Notes: a model not told the origin generated them from the letters alone. A stretch of 64,000 bases of DNA from Ignavibacteriae bacterium HGW-Ignavibacteriae-3 (GCA_002839795.1 PGYS01000006.1:1-64000); one strand, 5' to 3'. Shown: positions 40,499-49,617, numbered from the stretch's first letter. Numbers and translations: made by a program.

Positions 40499-41368
40499 TT
40501 AGTATTTTTTAATAACTTCCTTAGGAACTGATCCTCTTTCATTAGATACTTTTCCTCTCTTAAGTTCTCTGTTTCCTGCTACCAGCTGATATGCCCAGTC
40601 AAACACTACGCGTTCATTCGTGATATTTTTAATTCTTACCTTGGCATAATGATTGTCCCATGTCCATATTACATAGGTATGGCCAACAATAGCGTCTGTA
40701 TATTTTACATTTTCACCCTGTTTAACCGGAACCCATCCGCCGGTTGGCGCATAACTTACATCCCATATATCGCGTGAAGTACCCATATCCTGAATATCGC
40801 TGTCGTCCCAGACATTCAAATAAAATTTACCGTTATAATTTTCGAAGAAGAGATCGGTCTCTAAATGGTCGTATGCTAAAACAAGATACTTGCTGAAATC
40901 GTATCCGGAATTATTTGGAAATTTCAGATAATCATAAATTGTCTGATTAAATCCTTCCGGTCGTGGCGTGTCATAAACCACATCCTTGCTGAGTTCGCTT
41001 TCATTGAAATCATAATCATATGCGGTGACAGCATAATAATATGTCACTCCGTTCTTTGCGTCATAATCGATGAAGGAATTTTTCTGAGTATGTCCGATTA
41101 ATGTGTATTTTCCGTCATATGAATAGGCATAATATACATTATAACCCGCGACGTCACTTTCAATGTTGTAGTCCCAGAAAATATCAATACGATTATCTCC
41201 TGTTACAGTATACACATTTTTAGGCGGTGCCGGCGGTGTATCATCATAATAATTATTGACCTTATCGCATCCCGTTAGGATAAATGAGCCCGCCAGAAGG
41301 GTCATTAGTAAAAGGGTTCTTAAGTGTTTCATAACGTCCTCCGAATAATTCTGACTTAGGTATTGCAA
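40499..41368 (-). CDS. Fibronectin type III-like lipoprotein, hypothetical
   Basis: Lipobox (GSFILTGC), FN3-like YTVTGDNRIDIFWDYN...VTYYYAVTAYD; start likely MKHLRT (internal). Confidence 0.6.
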   Translation of the reverse strand: MQYLSQNYSEDVMKHLRTLLLMTLLAGSFILTGCDKVNNYYDDTPPAPPKNVYTVTGDNRIDIFWDYNIESDVAGYNVYYAYSYDGKYTLIGHTQKNSFIDYDAKNGVTYYYAVTAYDYDFNESELSKDVVYDTPRPEGFNQTIYDYLKFPNNSGYDFSKYLVLAYDHLETDLFFENYNGKFYLNVWDDSDIQDMGTSRDIWDVSYAPTGGWVPVKQGENVKYTDAIVGHTYVIWTWDNHYAKVRIKNITNERVVFDWAYQLVAGNRELKRGKVSNERGSVPKEVIKKY

Positions 41369-41469
41369 TCAAGATGCCAACTGATTTTTCCGGGATTTAA
41401 GACGAAATAGTTGATTTTTTGTTCAAATTATGTGAAATAAATTTCAAAAGGGTGCCGCGGGAAGCAGGA

Positions 41470-41505
41470 AAAAATCAGAGCTGTATTATTAATTGCACAG
41501 CTCTG
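41470..41505 (-). terminator. Rho-independent terminator of pyrRBC
   Basis: Minus strand CAGAGCTGT...ACAGCTCTG then ATTTTTT. Confidence 0.75.
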
Positions 41506-41521
41506 AACAATTTTGTGAATT

Positions 41522-42811
41522 TCAGATGGACCTGAATTTGGATTCGTAATAGATCTTTTTGTTATTTATAACCGCTACAGATTTTCCGGTAAGAAGACGT
41601 TTGTCAAACGGTGAGTTTTTAGCCTTCGACTTAAATTTGGCAATATCAACTGTCCAGATCAGATCGGGATCAATTATAGTAAGATTTGCTGTCTCCCCCT
41701 CTTTGATTTCCGGCACAGGAAGATTCAAAATTTTCCTCGGATTAATTGACAATTTTTCAATCGCCTGGCTGAGAGAAAGATGTTTTTTATTTACGAGTTC
41801 ACTCATAACCAGACCGAATTGAGTTTCAAGTCCGATAATACCGTTAGGAGCATAAATAAATTCCATCTCTTTTTCCTCAATGGCGTGCGGGGCATGATCG
41901 CTTGCAATGCAGTCTATTGTTCCGTCTTTCAATCCTGCTACAATGGCATCTACATCGGCACGGCTCCTGAGAGGAGGATTCATCTTATAATTTGTGTTGT
42001 ACGATTTTAATGATTCATCGGTTAACGTAAAATGATGGGGGGCAACTTCGGCAGTAACATTTATTCCCCGTTTTTTTGCCTGCCTTACCAATTCAACTGA
42101 ATTTTTAGAACTGATATGCGCGATGTGAACTTTTCCGCCGGTGAATTCTGAGAGCATTATATCTCTCATAACTATGAGATCCTCTGCAACATTGGGAATT
42201 CCCGGCAGACCCAGAGAAGTTGAGATAAAACCTTCATTCATAACTCCATCCGCCATAGATTCATCCTCGCAATGTTCTATTACCGGTGTTCCGAAGTTTT
42301 TGGAGTACTCAAGAACATTCCTGAGCATCTCCGCGTTTTTTATGGCAACGCCGTCATCGGAGAAAGCGACAGCGCCGGCTTCGAACAGCTCAAACATTGG
42401 AGAAAGCGCCTCTCCTTTCCTTGAGAGAGTTGCGGCCGCAACCGGATAAACATCAACCAGATGATTCTTAGCTTTCTCTTTAATGAAACGGACGATCTCC
42501 GCCGAGTCTATATCAGGATTGGTGTTCGGCATACATGCAATGCCGGTAAATCCGCCCGCAGCGGCCGCATTGCTTCCCGTTACTATTGTCTCTTCATCCT
42601 CGCGGCCGGGTTCCCTGAGATGCACGTGCATATCAAATAATCCGGGAACACAATATTTATTTTCGAAATCCAGAACTTCGGCAGATTTAAAATCACTTTC
42701 CTTCAGATTTCCTATTCTTATTATGATCCCGTCTTCAATCAATAGATCATTCTTTTGATTTAACTTTTGTTCAGGATTTAATATTGTAACTTGTTTGAGT
42801 ATAGTTTTCAT
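41522..42811 (-). CDS. pyrC: Dihydroorotase
   Basis: DMHVHLREPG, IASDHAPHA. Confidence 0.95.
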   Translation of the reverse strand: MKTILKQVTILNPEQKLNQKNDLLIEDGIIIRIGNLKESDFKSAEVLDFENKYCVPGLFDMHVHLREPGREDEETIVTGSNAAAAGGFTGIACMPNTNPDIDSAEIVRFIKEKAKNHLVDVYPVAAATLSRKGEALSPMFELFEAGAVAFSDDGVAIKNAEMLRNVLEYSKNFGTPVIEHCEDESMADGVMNEGFISTSLGLPGIPNVAEDLIVMRDIMLSEFTGGKVHIAHISSKNSVELVRQAKKRGINVTAEVAPHHFTLTDESLKSYNTNYKMNPPLRSRADVDAIVAGLKDGTIDCIASDHAPHAIEEKEMEFIYAPNGIIGLETQFGLVMSELVNKKHLSLSQAIEKLSINPRKILNLPVPEIKEGETANLTIIDPDLIWTVDIAKFKSKAKNSPFDKRLLTGKSVAVINNKKIYYESKFRSI

Positions 42812-42825
42812 TTCTCACCTTAAAA

Positions 42826-43743
42826 TTAGTGCATTGTCCCGAGCAGATATAAAACAGCCATTCTTACCGCAACTCCATTTGTGACCTGATCAAGAATCAC
42901 CTGGTAAGGGCCGTCCGCAACTTCGGATGATATTTCAACTCCACGGTTAATCGGACCGGGATGAAGTATTAAAATTTCTTTATTATTTTTTTCTATCCGT
43001 TCTGATGTAATTCCAAAATAATTATGATATTCCCTAAGCGAGGGAATCCGTGTGCCCGCGTTTCTTTCCAACTGAATACGTAGAATATTCAGAACATCAT
43101 TCCTCTTAATGGCCTCGTCAATATTTGTATAAATTTTTACTCCAAGCGATTCAATTCCCATCGGAATCATTGTAGCCGGCGCGCAGACAGAAACCTTTGC
43201 GCCCATTGTCTTTAACCCGTAAATATTTGAAAGTGCAACTCGGCTGTGAGCCACATCTCCAACAATGCAGACATTCAATCCTTCCAATCTTCCAAGACGC
43301 TCTTTGATAGAGTACATATCAAGTAGGCCTTGCGTGGGATGTTCATGAAGTCCGTCACCTGCGTTGATAATATTTGCTTTCGAAATCCTTGTAAGGTATT
43401 GTGGAACACCGGCTGATTTATGACGGACAATTATCATGTCAACTTTCATAGCTTCAATATTCCGGACGGTGTCTTTGAAAGTTTCGCCTTTTTTAACACT
43501 GCTGCTTGATGTTGAATTAACGGTATCCGCCGATAGTCTTTTTTGCGCCAGTTCGAAGGAGATTCTGGTTCGTGTAGAATCCTCAAAAAAAAGATTAACT
43601 ATTGTTTTTCCTTGAAGGGTAGGAACTTTTTTGATCGGTCTTTCAAGTACTTCCCTGAATGTAGTGGCTGTATCCAGAATTAACTGTATATCTTCTATTG
43701 GAACTCCGTTTAATCCTAATAAGTGTCGGTTTGATAATGACAT
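42826..43743 (-). CDS. pyrB: Aspartate carbamoyltransferase catalytic subunit
   Basis: FFEDSTRTRISFELA, GDGLHEHPTQGLLD, HPGPINRG. Confidence 0.96.
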   Translation of the reverse strand: MSLSNRHLLGLNGVPIEDIQLILDTATTFREVLERPIKKVPTLQGKTIVNLFFEDSTRTRISFELAQKRLSADTVNSTSSSSVKKGETFKDTVRNIEAMKVDMIIVRHKSAGVPQYLTRISKANIINAGDGLHEHPTQGLLDMYSIKERLGRLEGLNVCIVGDVAHSRVALSNIYGLKTMGAKVSVCAPATMIPMGIESLGVKIYTNIDEAIKRNDVLNILRIQLERNAGTRIPSLREYHNYFGITSERIEKNNKEILILHPGPINRGVEISSEVADGPYQVILDQVTNGVAVRMAVLYLLGTMH

Positions 43744-43753
43744 TTTGTTCTCT

Positions 43754-44302
43754 CTAATTTTTAGTTGGAGCGTTTACCAGATAAACAGAATCTTCACCGT
43801 CTGTTTCCTTGATTTTAACACGTACTTCTTCATTAATGGAAGTTGGAATATTTTTGCCTATAAAATCAGCTTTGATAGGAAGTTCACGGTGGCCTCTGTC
43901 AATAAGTACGCAAAGCTGAATTGAATTCGGTCTTCCGAGATCCATCAGCGCATCAAGAGCAGCACGTACGGTTCTGCCTGTATAAAGCACGTCGTCGATT
44001 AAAATTATATCACGGTCATTCAAATCGATTGTAATATTTGTCACCGATATTTCGGGCTGTTTAAGGCGTGTCCGGAAATCATCGCGGTAAAGGGTAATAT
44101 CGAGCACACCATAATTTGGTTCCGATTTATCAATTTCAGTTATTTTTTGTTTTATGCGCTCGGCAATAAACTCCCCACGCGTACGCATACCGATCAGCAC
44201 AAGATTTTTTGATCCCTTGTTCTTTTCTAGAATTTCGTGCGCAAGACGGGTAAGAGTGCGGTTTAGACCTTCCTCATCTATAATCTTTGCTTTGATGTCC
44301 AT
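43754..44302 (-). CDS. pyrR: PyrR: RNA-binding attenuator / uracil phosphoribosyltransferase
   Basis: ILIDDVLYTGRTVRAALDAL PRPP motif, LIDRGHRELPIKADFIGKN. Confidence 0.95.
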   Translation of the reverse strand: MDIKAKIIDEEGLNRTLTRLAHEILEKNKGSKNLVLIGMRTRGEFIAERIKQKITEIDKSEPNYGVLDITLYRDDFRTRLKQPEISVTNITIDLNDRDIILIDDVLYTGRTVRAALDALMDLGRPNSIQLCVLIDRGHRELPIKADFIGKNIPTSINEEVRVKIKETDGEDSVYLVNAPTKN

Positions 44303-44323
44303 ATTGATTAGTCCCGGGCTGAT

Positions 44324-44357
44324 AAAAAAAATCCCCGTTGACTAAAAGTCGCCGAGG
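44324..44357 (-). terminator. Leader (attenuator) terminator upstream of pyrR
   Basis: Minus strand CCTCG-GC-GACT-TTT-AGTC-AA-CGGGG-A-TTTTTTTT, about 22 nt before the pyrR ATG. Confidence 0.75.
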
Positions 44358-44400
44358 TTTTCATTTTTGTATGGATTGGTATTTTGATTTTCATTCCTTG

Positions 44401-44418
44401 TTTATCTCTCCGGATAAA
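44401..44418 (-). promoter_or_regulatory. Putative PyrR RNA-binding hairpin in pyr leader
   Basis: Minus strand UUUAUC[CGGAGA]GAUAAA, hexaloop fits CNGNGA. Confidence 0.65.
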
Positions 44419-44439
44419 ATTAAAGGATAACTTGTAGTG

Positions 44440-44471
44440 CAAATGTATATTAAAATCTTTTTAGAACAAAA
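44440..44471 (-). promoter_or_regulatory. Bacteroidota-type promoter for pyrRBC (TTTTG-N19-TACATTTG)
   Basis: -7 TAnnTTTG and -33 TTTG elements at 19-bp spacing on minus strand. Confidence 0.6.
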
Positions 44472-44481
44472 TTGCGGATCA

Positions 44482-44577
44482 AAAAAGAGGTTGTCTTAAA
44501 AAATCAATAATGTCATGCTGAATTTATTTCAGCATCTATTTTTAATCAAAATCGATATTTTTGAGACAGCCTCTTTT
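44482..44577. mobile_element. MITE-like element with terminal inverted repeats
   Basis: AAAAAGAGGTTGTCTTAAAAA...ATTTTTGAGACAGCCTCTTTTT, ~96 bp, non-coding; internal ATGCTGAATTTATTTCAGCAT palindrome. Confidence 0.65.
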
Positions 44578-44585
44578 TCAAAAAA

Positions 44586-45683
44586 CTATTTTACCTTGAA
44601 TTCAATTCTTCTGTTCATGGCTCTGCCATCCGCGGTTTTATTATCTGCAATAGGATTGCTTTCTCCATAACTCATTGCAGTTAATCTTGATGCGGCAACT
44701 CCTTTTGAAACAAGATAATCTTTCACAGCATCAGCCCGTTTTTGACCCAGTTTCTTATTGTAGGACTCTGAGCCCACATTATCCGTATATCCCTGAATTT
44801 CTATTTTCATATCGGGATTTTTTAATAATGTTTTTGCGGCATCATAGAGTATCGGGTATGATTCAGCTAAAAATTTATTACTATTGAAATGAAAGTTAAC
44901 ACCGATGAGAACCCATTTTTCCATCATCGCAGCTTTAGCAGGAGTTTCAACTACAACTTCCTTTACAACTTCCTTAGGAATATGCTTCTTGATCATATCT
45001 TCAATCTTATTGTAATTAGTCATATCCTTGTATTCCTGGGTAATACCGGAATAAAGCTGGCAATATTTTGAGGGACTTCCTTTATCGATGAAATAAAGTA
45101 AACCAAGATTTATACCCATATACGAATCCCGGGCATTGACTTCAGCAGCGCCTAAAGCACCTTCAAACTCGGAATTGTCTGTAGTGTAAAAACCGAATTC
45201 AGTTACTAATTTCCAATCAGTATCCAGAGACCATTCAACTCCGGCGCCAACATTCATCTGATAATTAACAGTATTATCCTCAAGTGTAGCGGTTGCTTTA
45301 TTAGTCAGCTTTTTATACAGTCCTCCAATTCCGCCGAAGACATATGGAGATACCGGTTCACAGGGTACAAGATAGTAGAGTAAATCAAGATCTCCCGTAA
45401 AAGCATTTGTGCTGGCAGTAACTTTAACCAGACTTGTGTTAGTAAATTGACTTTCAAGATGGGCATAACCTGCTTTCAATCTCAGTCCGACATGTTCCGA
45501 AAAATTTCTTTGTAGAGAAAGGTATCCGCCATAATTCGAATTCAGGGGTGTAAGGTTGATGCTGATAAACCTAGGATATTTAAAACCAAAGCCAAAAGAC
45601 CAGCTATCAGTTGCAAGTTGTGCCTGAGTATTATCAACGGACACAAAAAGCAATAAGGAAAACAGTAAATAAAATTTTTTCAT
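44586..45683 (-). CDS. OmpA-family outer membrane protein
   Basis: N-terminal beta-barrel, C-terminal OmpA domain (IEIQGYTDNVGSESYNKKLGQKRADAVKDYL). Confidence 0.9.
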   Translation of the reverse strand: MKKFYLLFSLLLFVSVDNTQAQLATDSWSFGFGFKYPRFISINLTPLNSNYGGYLSLQRNFSEHVGLRLKAGYAHLESQFTNTSLVKVTASTNAFTGDLDLLYYLVPCEPVSPYVFGGIGGLYKKLTNKATATLEDNTVNYQMNVGAGVEWSLDTDWKLVTEFGFYTTDNSEFEGALGAAEVNARDSYMGINLGLLYFIDKGSPSKYCQLYSGITQEYKDMTNYNKIEDMIKKHIPKEVVKEVVVETPAKAAMMEKWVLIGVNFHFNSNKFLAESYPILYDAAKTLLKNPDMKIEIQGYTDNVGSESYNKKLGQKRADAVKDYLVSKGVAASRLTAMSYGESNPIADNKTADGRAMNRRIEFKVK

Positions 45684-45775
45684 TTTTTTACCTCCTCCTA
45701 TCGAAGGAATTAAATTAATTAGTAACTAGTATTTTTTTCTAACCGGGAAAAATTCTATTTTTCCACCCACAAATT

Positions 45776-45850
45776 CGGGGTGTAGCGCAGCCCGGTTAGC
45801 GCGCTTCGTTCGGGACGAAGAGGTCGGGAGTTCGAATCTCCCCACCCCGA
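45776..45850 (+). tRNA. tRNA-Pro(CGG)
   Basis: CGGGGTG...CACCCCGA acceptor, anticodon arm CTTCG-TTCGGGA-CGAAG, T-arm GGGAG-TTCGAAT-CTCCC. Confidence 0.93.
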
Positions 45851-45857
45851 CAGTAAC

Positions 45858-46109
45858 ATGAATACTTTTACTACATATATTTTATACAGCAGATCAAAGA
45901 ACAGGTACTACGTCGGGCACACCGGCAACTTTTCCAGAAGATTCATAGAACACAATTCCGGTCAAAATATTTCCACCAAATTTGGCGCTCCGTGGGAATT
46001 AATATTTACCAAAGAATTCACAACTAAATCCGATGCATACCACCTTGAAATAAAAATCAAGAAAAGAGGCATAAGCCGATTTCTTTCAGATCATAATTTG
46101 CCCGGTTAG
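45858..46109 (+). CDS. Mini GIY-YIG nuclease (83 aa) inserted between tRNA-Pro and a tRNA-Pro relic
   Basis: YILYSRSKNRYYVGHTGNFSRRFIEHN ... DAYHLEIKIKKR; ATG 8 nt after tRNA end; stop lies in the duplicated D-arm. Confidence 0.88.
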   Translation: MNTFTTYILYSRSKNRYYVGHTGNFSRRFIEHNSGQNISTKFGAPWELIFTKEFTTKSDAYHLEIKIKKRGISRFLSDHNLPG

Positions 46110-46167
46110 CGCGTGGCGCCTTCGGCGCCAAAGAAGGGAGTCCCAAATTGCAGGGCTCCCCACGGAG
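46100..46167 (+). pseudogene. Altered tRNA-Pro-like relic with rewritten anticodon arm and expanded T-arm
   Basis: GCCCGGTTAGCGCG identical to tRNA-Pro 45790-45803; then TGGCGCC-TTC-GGCGCCA, GGGAG-[TCCCAAATTGCAGGG]-CTCCC, CAC. Confidence 0.75.
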
Positions 46168-46182
46168 AATAAATAAAAATAT

Positions 46183-47505
46183 TTAATATGGTCCTGAGAC
46201 GACTCCGCCCTGATTATGAGAAGTCCAGTACCAGCCAGTTTTTCCATTAGGGTTCGCTGCCGATTTTACCGGTTGAAGAACCCATTGAATATATGAAGCA
46301 GTAAAAGATTGAGTAGATCCCTGTTGAGTAACGCTTCCTGTGTAAGGCGTAGTTCTTTGCTGAACATACCAGCGGTATGACCATGACCCACTTCCAGGCA
46401 CATTTGGGTTAACCTGAACGCCATTAACTTGATAGTTCGACGGCAACGTGGGGAAATTTCCACCTACAGTTAATGATTGCGCCTTTCCAAAATCGATTCC
46501 CAGCCTATTCTGTTGCTTAAGCCAAGCAATGAGTGTGGCCGCTGGAAGCTGGCCAGACGACAATGTAAGGGAGGATTGTGCACTGACAAATGTTTTAGTT
46601 CCGGAACCAGAAGATAATTGATAATAATCAAAATTCCCTAGGACAGCTGTTCCAGGATTTGCAGTAATACTTACTGCGCTCCCAATGGTATAAGTAGTAA
46701 AATGGGTTACCGGTGCGGTGGCCGATGTTCCGGCAGAATTAACAGTAGCAGTAAAGCCTGAATTAGTGTACTGCCCGGTTGTTTCATTTAAAAGCTGAAG
46801 AGGGAAAGTCGCACCGGGAGTCATCGCGCTCGCCAAAGGGATTGAAATTGTTACAGGCACGTTGAAAACTGTTCCGCTCGGTCCGAACTGCGCAGCGCCT
46901 AAAATTGCTGTGTTGGCGTCAGCCGGGGCCGGTACCTGAGCTATGGAAATAGGAGCGGCTGAAAGTACTACATTTGACGATACAGCATTCGGCGGAACGC
47001 TGACGGTTACAGGAGCAGTTGATACACCTGCTTGTGCTGGGGCAGAAACTGTACCTCCTGATGCCGGAGTAACAGTCGCTGACGTGGAGACCACTTTACT
47101 TAATAATATATCACCAACAGCAGCAGAATTTGATTCTTTTTCAATAGATGCTCTTTCAGAGTTGAATCCGTAACCGGCTTTACTGGCGGCTAAATTAAGA
47201 GTATTATCATTTAAATTTGTTACGTCATAAGCATATTTTCCGGTATTATCGGTAAGTATTGACGTGAGCACCGTACCTCCGGCGTTTGAGATCCTTATTG
47301 TAGCTCCATTAATGGCAGTAAGATTGGATGCATCTTTTACAAAACCGGATAAAACAAGCGGTTGAGCCGGCGGTACCGGCGGATTAGGAGCAGGCAATTC
47401 TGGACCTACTCGTGAGCTTTCGCAGCTGAATATAAGCATAGATGCTAAAGCAAAAAGAAAAAGAGAGTATACCGGTCTTAAAGTAGCGGAACTATTCCTT
47501 TTCAT
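46183..47505 (-). CDS. Secreted lipoprotein with carboxypeptidase-regulatory-like/Ig-like domain
   Basis: Lipobox (LIFSC), VLSGFVKDASNLTAINGATIRI. Confidence 0.65.
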   Translation of the reverse strand: MKRNSSATLRPVYSLFLFALASMLIFSCESSRVGPELPAPNPPVPPAQPLVLSGFVKDASNLTAINGATIRISNAGGTVLTSILTDNTGKYAYDVTNLNDNTLNLAASKAGYGFNSERASIEKESNSAAVGDILLSKVVSTSATVTPASGGTVSAPAQAGVSTAPVTVSVPPNAVSSNVVLSAAPISIAQVPAPADANTAILGAAQFGPSGTVFNVPVTISIPLASAMTPGATFPLQLLNETTGQYTNSGFTATVNSAGTSATAPVTHFTTYTIGSAVSITANPGTAVLGNFDYYQLSSGSGTKTFVSAQSSLTLSSGQLPAATLIAWLKQQNRLGIDFGKAQSLTVGGNFPTLPSNYQVNGVQVNPNVPGSGSWSYRWYVQQRTTPYTGSVTQQGSTQSFTASYIQWVLQPVKSAANPNGKTGWYWTSHNQGGVVSGPY

Positions 47506-47525
47506 ATTTCACCTCATATAGATTG

Positions 47526-48911
47526 TTAATTTCTTGAGAAAATATTTCTGATAAAACTCGGATTTAATTTTTTATTATATATCCCCAACCTGCTGCCTGT
47601 ATTATATCTTAAACCAATCAATTGGTCAGAGTCTGATTTTACGAGATAACTCCAGTAAAAAATTTCGTCAGATTTCAATCTGACAGCGGCTGGTTTCCAA
47701 TAATGTGAAGGAAAAAGCGGAATGGAAATATTTATTCCTCCATTTGAAATTCCGTCTCTGGAGCGAATAGCAAAAAACCCTATCTCAATTTCATTAAATT
47801 CTCTGTTAATGTCAAAACGAAAACTTTCATCCCCCATTAAAAATTTACCTGCAGTGATTCCCAGAGTAAGATCATATGCCGGGATCCTGTATTCGATTGA
47901 TGCAGATCCGGTTATTTTGAATGCGTCGTAATAGTACAATTTAGTCATGCCAGAAAATGAGGCAATGCTCGTTGTCCCCAAATTGAGATTAAGAATCATA
48001 TCTCCGTTCATAAAATATTTTCTAAAATCAATATCGAGCCCATACCGGTTTTGAGTAAAATATCCTGCGGAAGCCGAGATAAAAAAATCATTTTCGAGTC
48101 TCACAACCTGATTAACCGCCATTATACCGGGCCTTATTGAATCCTCTCTGTTGCCAAATTCATTTATCACGGGAATTATTACTTCATAATTAATATTCAT
48201 TCCCTTCCACCAGCTTGTTTTAATTCCCGGCACAAGATTAACCTGAGAAATCACCGGTTTAACGTAAGGCCCGAATACAAAATTAATCTGTGGCTTCAGA
48301 ACGATATCAAATCGAAATGAAGAAGAGTTATTCAGTTCTTCGCCGCTGATTTGCTCAAAAATCGCATCGGAGTTAATATTTATTCTGAGCCGGTCCGCAA
48401 ATTCCTTGCCGGATAATTTTTCATCAAAATAATTTATGCAATCAGATACATCCGCCTCAATTACTATCAATGGGATTTTTCTGTTCAAGGGAATTAAAGT
48501 AATTTTTTGATCAGCAGATAATTCGGGAGAAATAATTTTTAAAACTTCTTTAACCCCATCAACATCAAATCTATAAACTCGATTCTCGTAAGCAATTATT
48601 ACATTTTTATCAATAATCTTTAAACGCAGATTTTCAAAACCGTTTGAGGACAATTTTTGAATCAGGGTCTCTTTCAAGCCGTCATCGGATGCAGTAATTG
48701 AGACGTTTGCGCTTAATATAAACAGGATTAATAAATTTAAAAATGCCCATTTGTATATATAATCTTTAAAATTAGTAATCAATGCTTTTCCGCACAATTG
48801 AAAGATTAACGAATGCAGGAGACTTTTCTTACATATGGGATAAGCGATTATAGCCCCTCTTCTAAACCCTTTACATTTAATATATACATTAGAATTTTTA
48901 ATCTCAAACAA
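47526..48911 (-). CDS. YjbH-like outer-membrane/exopolysaccharide protein
   Basis: Beta-rich C-terminal region (FGPYVKPVISQVNLVPGIKTSWWKGMNINYEVIIPV); start uncertain, likely downstream near the signal peptide. Confidence 0.5.
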   Translation of the reverse strand: MFEIKNSNVYIKCKGFRRGAIIAYPICKKSLLHSLIFQLCGKALITNFKDYIYKWAFLNLLILFILSANVSITASDDGLKETLIQKLSSNGFENLRLKIIDKNVIIAYENRVYRFDVDGVKEVLKIISPELSADQKITLIPLNRKIPLIVIEADVSDCINYFDEKLSGKEFADRLRININSDAIFEQISGEELNNSSSFRFDIVLKPQINFVFGPYVKPVISQVNLVPGIKTSWWKGMNINYEVIIPVINEFGNREDSIRPGIMAVNQVVRLENDFFISASAGYFTQNRYGLDIDFRKYFMNGDMILNLNLGTTSIASFSGMTKLYYYDAFKITGSASIEYRIPAYDLTLGITAGKFLMGDESFRFDINREFNEIEIGFFAIRSRDGISNGGINISIPLFPSHYWKPAAVRLKSDEIFYWSYLVKSDSDQLIGLRYNTGSRLGIYNKKLNPSFIRNIFSRN

Positions 48912-49028
48912 ATATTTTTTTTGACGGCCTGAAATGTTACAAATCTGCTCTAATTTGGAATATTCTTTAAGTATCCGGGAATCGTTATATAAATTTTATC
49001 TAACTTTGCACAAAAAAAGGAGAGCAAT

Positions 49029-49526
49029 ATGGCAGCCAATCATTCTTTTGATATTATTTCTGAAATTGATTTTCAGGAAGTTGATAATGCCCTAAACCAG
49101 GCAATTAAGGAAATCTCACAGCGATATGATCTGAAGGATTCCCACACCGAACTCGAATTGAAAAAAAAGGAGAAACAGATTACAATAAACACGAAGGATG
49201 ATTATTCCAGAAAACAATCGATCGATATTCTTCAGTCAAAATTTATCAAACGCGGTATTTCTATAAAAGCACTGAAATACTCCGAGCCGGAGCCGGCTGC
49301 AAACGCGAGAATGAGACAAACAATCGATCTGCAGAGCGGAATCTCAAAAGAGAATGCAAAAATTGTAACAAAGATAATCAAGGATAGTAAATTAAAAGTG
49401 AATTCGCAGATTCAGGATGAGCAGGTTCGTGTGCAGGCGACAAAAATTGATGATCTTCAAGCTATTATGAAACTTGTTAAAGAAGCTGATTTAGATTTCC
49501 CCGTTCAGTTTACCAACTATAAATAA
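49029..49526 (+). CDS. YajQ family nucleotide-binding protein
   Basis: MAANHSFDIISEIDFQEVDNALNQAIKEISQRYDLK. Confidence 0.95.
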   Translation: MAANHSFDIISEIDFQEVDNALNQAIKEISQRYDLKDSHTELELKKKEKQITINTKDDYSRKQSIDILQSKFIKRGISIKALKYSEPEPAANARMRQTIDLQSGISKENAKIVTKIIKDSKLKVNSQIQDEQVRVQATKIDDLQAIMKLVKEADLDFPVQFTNYK

Positions 49527-49564
49527 TTAATCCCCCTTTTATACATCAATCGGTTTAAAATAAA

Positions 49565-49589
49565 GAAGCTGCCCTATTGGGGCAGCTTC
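49565..49589. terminator. Hairpin between convergent yajQ-like and TonB receptor genes
   Basis: GAAGCTGCCCtattggGGCAGCTTC. Confidence 0.6.
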
Positions 49590-49617
49590 CTAAATAAACA
49601 ACAACTGGAACAAAAGA

